A stretch of 64,000 bases of DNA from Stomorhina lunata (taxonomy: Eukaryota > Arthropoda > Insecta > Diptera > Rhiniidae), in NCBI GenBank assembly GCA_933228675.1, contig OW121741.1, forward strand, positions 37,415,952 to 37,479,951. Reading direction: 5' to 3'. The first letter of the stretch is position 1. The number at the start of each line of letters is the position of its first letter. This document shows, piece after piece, positions 57,876 to 64,000 of this stretch. Under the pieces are notes generated by a model. That model was not told the origin of the DNA, did not search any database, and was given only the letters and a program-made list of their open reading frames with translations. The translations under genes were made by a program, and so were the position numbers.

Positions 57876-60800
57876 ATGGCTATTTTACGTTTTTACTCTA
57901 AGGAAGCTTGGGATGAAGCCCATCGTCTAAAGGTTTTGAAACAATTAAAAAATGTAAGTATTTTTAATAGATACGATAATTTTGAATACAATTTTCTTTC
58001 GATCGGCTGATTTTTTTCTAAAGAAAATACCTATTTAAATACAGTCGAAATTTGTGACTTTATTGCGAAATTAATTTTAAACTGAAACAAAAACAAATTT
58101 TTGAATTATTATTTTTGAAATTTTTATCCAATTTTCTTTAAAAAAGTTTTACTCTTTAAAGTCAATAACGATCTCTCTTAAAATCTTTTGTTGTTATAAG
58201 AGAAAAATATTGTTTGGCGGTCAATAAACACCAGGGGCCAAATTACCGCATTCGATATAGATCGAAAACTCAGACTTTTAAGCGAATATTGTGAAGTATA
58301 CTTTAGGGATGTTCAAAGCTACTTCGATGCAAAAAGTTTATTGAAATTTGGTATCCATTTTGATTCGTTTTTAAAAATATTTACTGTTCAATTAAAACTC
58401 TTTTACTATTGTTCATCTTTTTGCAAATAACTTCAAAAACATATAGTAAACTGTGCATCTTTTAAATAATTTTGATTATCCTTAAAGTATGCTATACAAA
58501 TGTTTTGAAAATATCTAAGATTTCGATCGATATCGAATGCCGTAATTTGGCCCCAGAACTGTTAACTTAATTCAAATTTGTATTCTATTGGATCTGTTTT
58601 ATCTCTAAAATTTCGAGGTATTTCAAAATTTATACCTTACGATGCCATAAGGGTATAATAAGTTTGTAATAATGTATGTAACACAAAAAAATATTGGTCC
58701 AAGAACCACCTTTAAATATACCGATAGACTCAGAATCGCTCCCTGAGCCGATTTACCGCTGCCCGTCCGTCTTTCTGACTGGTCGTCCATGTAAACTTGG
58801 ATTGAAAGTAGAGGTCGCAATTTTAAGGATAATTTAATAAAATTTCATACCGACATTTGTTTTAGAAGTGGGACCATCTCTAATCAATTTGACCGACTAT
58901 TCCGGTAACCTTCCACAGATCTCACTTCTCGGAATTTAAATTTTGGTCACAAATATTAGAAGAATTTGCATAAAATTAAAAATAAATATCATCTATATAA
59001 ACGGAACAGCGATTTCCGTCTATATGGATGATATTTATTAAGATAAATATTAAATTTTTTGAAATGGGTTCATATTTGACCATAGCTTTCATAAAAGACC
59101 TACTGCCAAAGTTTAATGCGGCGAAAAATATAAAAACGTTGATTAATCTTATTTGTTACACACATAACTTTTGCATAAAACTATTAATATCCAGCTGTTA
59201 AATTTGGAGACAATCGGTCCACACTAGGGTCAAATGTGGACCAATTTTATATTGAACTGAATTTTGACAGAAGGTCTTGTATAGACCTACTGTCAAATGA
59301 CGAATAAACGACTATAATACCTTGTCTTTTAATAGTTTTAGTTTTATTTCTGTTTATGTTCAGTTCTAGTTCAGTTGTAGTTCAGTTTTAGTTCAGTTTA
59401 AGTTCAGTTTTAGTTCAGTTCTAGTTCAGTTCTAGTTCAGTTCTAGTTCAGTTCTAGTTCAGTTCTAGTTCAATTCTAGTTCAGTTCTAGTTCAGTTCTA
59501 GTTCAGTTCTAGTTCAGTTCTAGTTCAGTTCTAGTTCAGTTCTAGTTCAGTTCTAGTTCAGTTCTAGTTCAGTTCTAGTTCAGTTCTAGTTCAGTTCTAG
59601 TTCAGTTCTAGTTCAGTTCTAGTTCAGTTCTAGTTCAGTTCTAGTTCAGTTCTAGTTCAGTTCTAGTTCAGTTCTAGTTCAGTTCTAGTTCAGTTCTAGT
59701 CCAGTTCTAGTTCAGTTCTAGTTCTATACTACAATTGAAAAATTATTTTAATATTCATCTCAAAATGCTTTTAGCTAAAATTAATGTTATTTATTTATTA
59801 TTATTTTTAGGCTTTTCCAAATATCGAAACCCTCCAAGTCGAGAAATGTTATCATGTCGAGACAACATCGGCTGTAGAGCCTAAGGCTAAAACCCTCTTG
59901 AAATGGTTACTCAAACATCCTCAAGCTGATGAAAGCAGTTTATTTGAGCAAACCACTTTACCAACAGTAAATGAACACTTGTTCCTTATCGAAATCGGAC
60001 CACGTTTCAACTTTTCTACTGCCTTCTCTACCAATTGTGTTAATATTTGTCAAAATGTGGGCCTTACTCAAGTGGCACGTTTGGAAGCATCCGATCGTTA
60101 CTTTATTGGTTATTCAGGCGAGAAACCCAATGTAGAAAAACTGGTGGATTTGTTAAGTGATCGCATGACTGAATGCCCTTATACTAAAGACAATTTGCCG
60201 GTAAACAGTTTCAACGAACAATTACCTCATTCCCAGGAGTCCTGGTACAAGGTGCCTATTTTAGAAGAAGGTCGCCAGGCTTTGGAAGAGGTTAATGTCA
60301 AACTAGGTCTGGCTTTCGGTGATTGGGATTTGGACTACTATACAGATCTATTTAAGAACGTACTCAAACGTAATCCCTCTACTGTTGAGTTATTTGATTG
60401 TGCCCAGAGTAACAGTGAGCATTCCCGTCATTGGTTCTTCCGTGGTAAAATGATTGTGGATGGTGTGGAACAGCCACAATCCTTGATACGCATGATTATG
60501 GATACCCAAAAGAATACAAATGCCAATAATACAATTAAATTTAGTGATAATAGTAGCGCCATACGGGGTTTCAAACATGTTGCGGTAAGGCCGGAGGTAT
60601 TTGATGGACCGGGTTTGGTTTCATTGCAAACTGTTGAATCGGATTTAATCTACACGGCTGAAACACATAATATGCCTACAGCTGTGGCTCCATTCAGTGG
60701 TGCTACTACCGGTACAGGTGGTCGTTTAAGGTAAGAAATTGTTAAACACTTGACGAACGTTTTATTTATGTATTGTTTAATCTTTTAGAGATGTTCAGGG

Positions 60801-63800
60801 TGTTGGCCGTGGTGGTGTTCCCATTGCTGGTACCGCTGGTTATTGTGTGGGTTCTTTGAATATTCCTGGTATGTTATACTTGAAAATGGATATCTTCATC
60901 CTGAAATATTTACGTGTTTTCCCTTAGGTTTCCCTCAACCCTATGAAAATGCCAACGACGAATATCCCTCATCCTTCGCCAAACCTCTAAAGGTACTTAT
61001 CGAGGCTAGTAATGGTGCCTCAGATTATGGCAACAAGTTTGGTGAACCTGTCATCACAGGTTTTGTTAACTCTTATGGTTTAACTAATGCCCAGGGAGAA
61101 CGTGATGAATATGTTAAGCCCATTATGTTCAGTGGCGGTATGGGTATAATGGAGTCTACAATGCGTCAGAAAATTGATCCGAAAAGAGGAAATTTACTGG
61201 CTAAGATTGGAGGTCCGGTATATCGTATTGGTGTAGGTGGTGGTGCTGCCAGTTCCGTGGAAGTTCAAGGTTCCAACGATTCATCATTGGATTTTAATGC
61301 TGTTCAACGTGGTGATGCTGAAATGGAAAATAAATTAAATCGTGTAGTAAGAGCTTGTATGGAAATGGGTGAGCAAAATCCCATTTTGGCCATACATGAT
61401 CAAGTAAGTTAAACCTTTAATTTACTCAAACTTACCTTAATATTTATTTACTTTTTCAAAGGGCGCTGGTGGTAATGGCAATGTTTTAAAAGAATTAGTA
61501 GAACCCGGCTTTGCTGGCGCTATTATATTTTCTAAAGAATTCCAATTGGGTGATCCCACCATTAATGCGCTGGAATTGTGGGGAGCTGAGTATCAAGAAA
61601 ATGATGCCATTCTTTGCAAACCTGAACATCGTGCCTTGTTGGAAAGAATTTGCGAAAGAGAGCGTTGTCCCATTAGCTTTGTAGGTGTAGTAACAGGTGA
61701 TGGTCGCGTCACTTTGGTAGAAGGTGAAGCTGATTTTGAAAAAGCTCTAAACGAATCTAGCGATCGTTCCTCTCTGGGTCCTATACCATTTGATTTGGAA
61801 TTGAAACATGTATTGGGAGAAATGCCCAAGAGAGAATATCAATTGGAACGTTTGCCTAACCCTTTATTGCCTTTAAATTTCGATAGCAATTTAGATTACA
61901 ACAAGAGTTTGGAACGTGTTCTCAGCTTGGTGTCGGTAGGCAGTAAACGTTATTTAACCAACAAAGTTGATCGCTGTGTTACCGGTTTAATAGCTCAACA
62001 ACAATGTGTTGGTCCCCTGCATACTCCCTTAGCAGATTTTGGTTTGGTGACTGTTTCACACATAAGCACACAAGGTTTAGCCACCTCAATTGGTGCTCAA
62101 CCCATTAAGGGTTTGTTAGATGCTGGTGCCATGGCTCGCATGAGTGTAGCAGAAGCTTTATCCAACTTGGTATTTGTTAAAATCTCAGAATTGGCTGATG
62201 TTAAGTGTTCGGGCAATTGGATGTGGGCCGCTAAGTTGCCAGGAGAGGGAGCTCGCATGTATGATGCCTGTGTGGAAATGTGTCAGATCATGAAAGAACT
62301 TAGAATTGCTGTAGATGGTGGCAAGGATTCTCTATCCATGGCTGCTAAGGTTGGTGGCAAAACCATAAAATCTCCTGGTACTTTAGTCATCTCCACTTAT
62401 GCTCCCTGTCCTGATGTCAGGGTAAAAGTTACCCCCGATCTTAAAGGCCCCTCGAATGGCGTTGAAACTTCTTTGATCTGGGTAAATATTGAAAATAAAT
62501 TCCGTTTGGGTGGCAGTGCTTTGGCTCAAGCTTTCAGCCAACAAGGCAATGAATGTCCTAATCTCAAAGAAAGTCATGTTTTAGAACAAGCCTTTAATGT
62601 TACCCAAAAATTACTGGGTGAGGGCAAACTCTTGGCTGGTCATGATATTAGTGAAGGTGGCTTAATAGTGTGTGTCTTAGAAATGGCCTTAGCAGGACTT
62701 GCAGGCTTAAAAATTGATCTTACCAGTGCTTTAGCCAAAATTCCTTTACAAGGTATTGATAGTTCTTGTAAGAACATGGCCGAATTGGCTGTACTTTACG
62801 CCGAAGAATGTGGTTGGGTTTTGGAAGTTGAAACCTCTAAACTTAAGGAAATACAAAATACATTTACACAAGCTGGTGTTCCTAACCATTTAATTGGTTC
62901 AACTAACAAATTTGGTCTAGACTCTACCGTTCACATTGCCTGCAATGGCAAAACTTTGGTACAAAATTCCGTTAGAACACTGTACAAACAATGGGAACGT
63001 ATTAGTTTCGAATTGGAGAAATTGCAAGCAAATACCGATTGTGCCATTGAGGAGTACAATAGTTTGGATTATCGTACTGGTCCCAAATATAGCTGTACTG
63101 TGGACTTAAGTTCAGAGTTGATAGTTAAGCGTGTAGCATGTTCAGTTCCCGTGGTTGTTTTGAGAGAAGAAGGTGTGAATAGCGATCGTGAAATGATGTC
63201 CTGTTTACTAAAAGCCAATTTTGAAGTACATGATGTTACAATGTCGGATTTGTTAAGTGGTAAGTAATTTTGATATTTTGAAATTTATAAAACATATATT
63301 TAAGGACACTTTTCTGATTTTATTTAGGCAAAACTACTTTAAATCGTTATCGCGGTTTAATATTCCCCGGAGGTTTTAGTTATGCTGATACATTGGGTTC
63401 AGCCAAGGGTTGGGCCGCCAATATTATGTTTAGCGAGTTGTTGGCTCCTCAATTCCAGGCATTTAAGAAACGTCCCGAAACCTTCTCCTTAGGTATTTGC
63501 AACGGTTGTCAGCTAATGAGTTTAATTGGCTGGGTTGGTGAATCCGGTGAAGAGAACGATAAACAGGTTATCAATCAGCCAGATGTTGCTCTTTTGCACA
63601 ACAAATCCGAACGTTTCGAATGCCGCTGGACTACAGTGCGCATTAATGAAAGTAATGCCATGATGTTGAATAAATTATCTGGTTCAGTATTGGGCTGTTG
63701 GGCAGCTCACGGTGAAGGTCGTTTCTCATTCCGCAACAAAAATGTTTTGGAAAATCTGAAGACACGAAAATGTGTTGCCCTTCACTATGTAGATGATAAT

Positions 63801-64000
63801 AGCAAACCTACAGAAGCCTATCCTATGAATCCCAATGGCAGCACTGAGGGTATAGCTGGCCTGTGTTCTCAAGATGGTCGTCATTTGGCTTTGATGCCTC
63901 ATCCAGAACGTTGTTATGCCACCTATCAGTGGCCTTACATTTCCGCCGGATTTAATTGTAAATCGCAAGCTAGTCCTTGGCAAATTATGTTCAACACTGC
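57876..64000 (+). CDS. ade2: Phosphoribosylformylglycinamidine synthase (FGAM synthase), 3' end outside window
   Basis: Exons 57876-57953, 59811-60730, 60789-60868, 60928-61403, 61462-63259 and 63328-64000+, all GT/AG with consistent phases; 1,341 codons are visible of about 1,350. The enzyme converts FGAR, ATP and glutamine to FGAM, the fourth step of cytosolic purine synthesis. Visible parts: N-terminal PurS-like region; the AETHNMPTAVAPFSGATTG active-site segment (His312); RDVQGVGRGG; HDQGAGGNGNV; DGGKDSLSMA; HDISEGGLIVC; and the C-terminal class I glutaminase domain with FPGGFSYAD, nucleophile Cys1175 in GICNGCQ, and His1309/Glu1311 in LMPHPER. All key residues are present. No stop before the window end. 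Start: the ATG with MAILRFYSKEAW, the conserved dipteran N-terminus. Intron 1 (57954-59810) holds a MITE, a family T repeat and a minisatellite. FlyBase also uses Pfas for this gene. Confidence 0.97.
58234..58554. mobile_element. 321-bp MITE in ade2 intron 1
   Basis: The terminal inverted repeat starts ggggccaaattaccgcattc (left) and, in reverse, ggggccaaattacggcattc (right); 32 of 34 bases agree through 'gatcgaaa'. The interior is AT-rich and non-coding. No target duplication is certain, so the superfamily is open. Confidence 0.8.
58620..59340. repeat. Family T repeat in ade2 intron 1
   Basis: Contains 'aagggtataataagtttgta', 'tgtaacac', 'gcccgtccgtc' and 'gggttcatatttgaccatag' in the same order as the 38.2 kb copy. 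Confidence 0.7.
59341..59728. repeat. 11-bp minisatellite (agttcagttct)n, about 33 copies
   Basis: Perfect or near-perfect head-to-tail units from about 59359 to 59725. The first five or so copies vary (gttgt, gtttt, gttta), the middle ~25 are identical, and single changes (caattct, ccagttct) mark two others. It lies 83 bases before exon 2 of ade2. Confidence 0.97.

Noticed and set aside
59341..59728. A CRISPR array
   Set aside because: Direct 11-bp units with no spacers, in an animal intron; it is a minisatellite.

Overview
The window is nuclear DNA from a higher fly. The three conserved genes are clear orthologues of Drosophila proteins. Introns are short to long with GT/AG borders, the DNA is AT-rich, and intergenic space is filled with decayed LINE, Tc1/mariner and MITE-like copies. 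Very large repeat-filled gaps and the repeat flavour suggest a calyptrate, blow-fly-like genome rather than Drosophila itself; the species cannot be fixed from the sequence alone.

Layout: (1) 1-1379, repeat end and upstream region; slmo (PRELI-domain mitochondrial lipid-transfer protein) follows as a single exon at 1380-2027. (2) 2064-29754, about 27 kb with no convincing gene. It holds an inactive mariner element (5137-6346), a pogo-like MITE (9654-10775), a dense and partly nested field of LINE fragments (13.3-28.1 kb; at least three families), an irritans-type mariner relic (25.36-26.55 kb) and a 132-bp satellite array (28.3-29.1 kb). Distal 5' exons of tincar may lie here but cannot be recognised. 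(3) 29755-49550, tincar (tinc), seven coding exons on the + strand, about 1,504 residues and eight apparent membrane spans. Its introns carry LINE fragments, a complete tRNA-derived SINE with a 13-bp target-site duplication, fold-back DNA and several minisatellites. (4) 49.6-57.5 kb, gene-free: dispersed repeats, a degenerate satellite-like kilobase, an A-B-A rearrangement containing a copy of tinc 3' flank, a 345-bp MITE and a Tc1 element with IR/DR-like ends. (5) 57876 to the window end, ade2 (FGAM synthase of purine synthesis), six exons seen, cut off by the window edge about 15-20 codons before the expected end.

The three genes are all on the + strand but have unrelated jobs: mitochondrial phospholipid transport, a multi-pass membrane protein of heart and nervous system, and de novo purine synthesis. 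There is no operon-like logic. I did not find a novel multi-gene system. The points most worth following are the tinc position between slmo and ade2, the A-B-A template-switch signature, the intact SINE, a splice donor that overlaps a stop codon in tinc, and several unclassified inverted-repeat elements.
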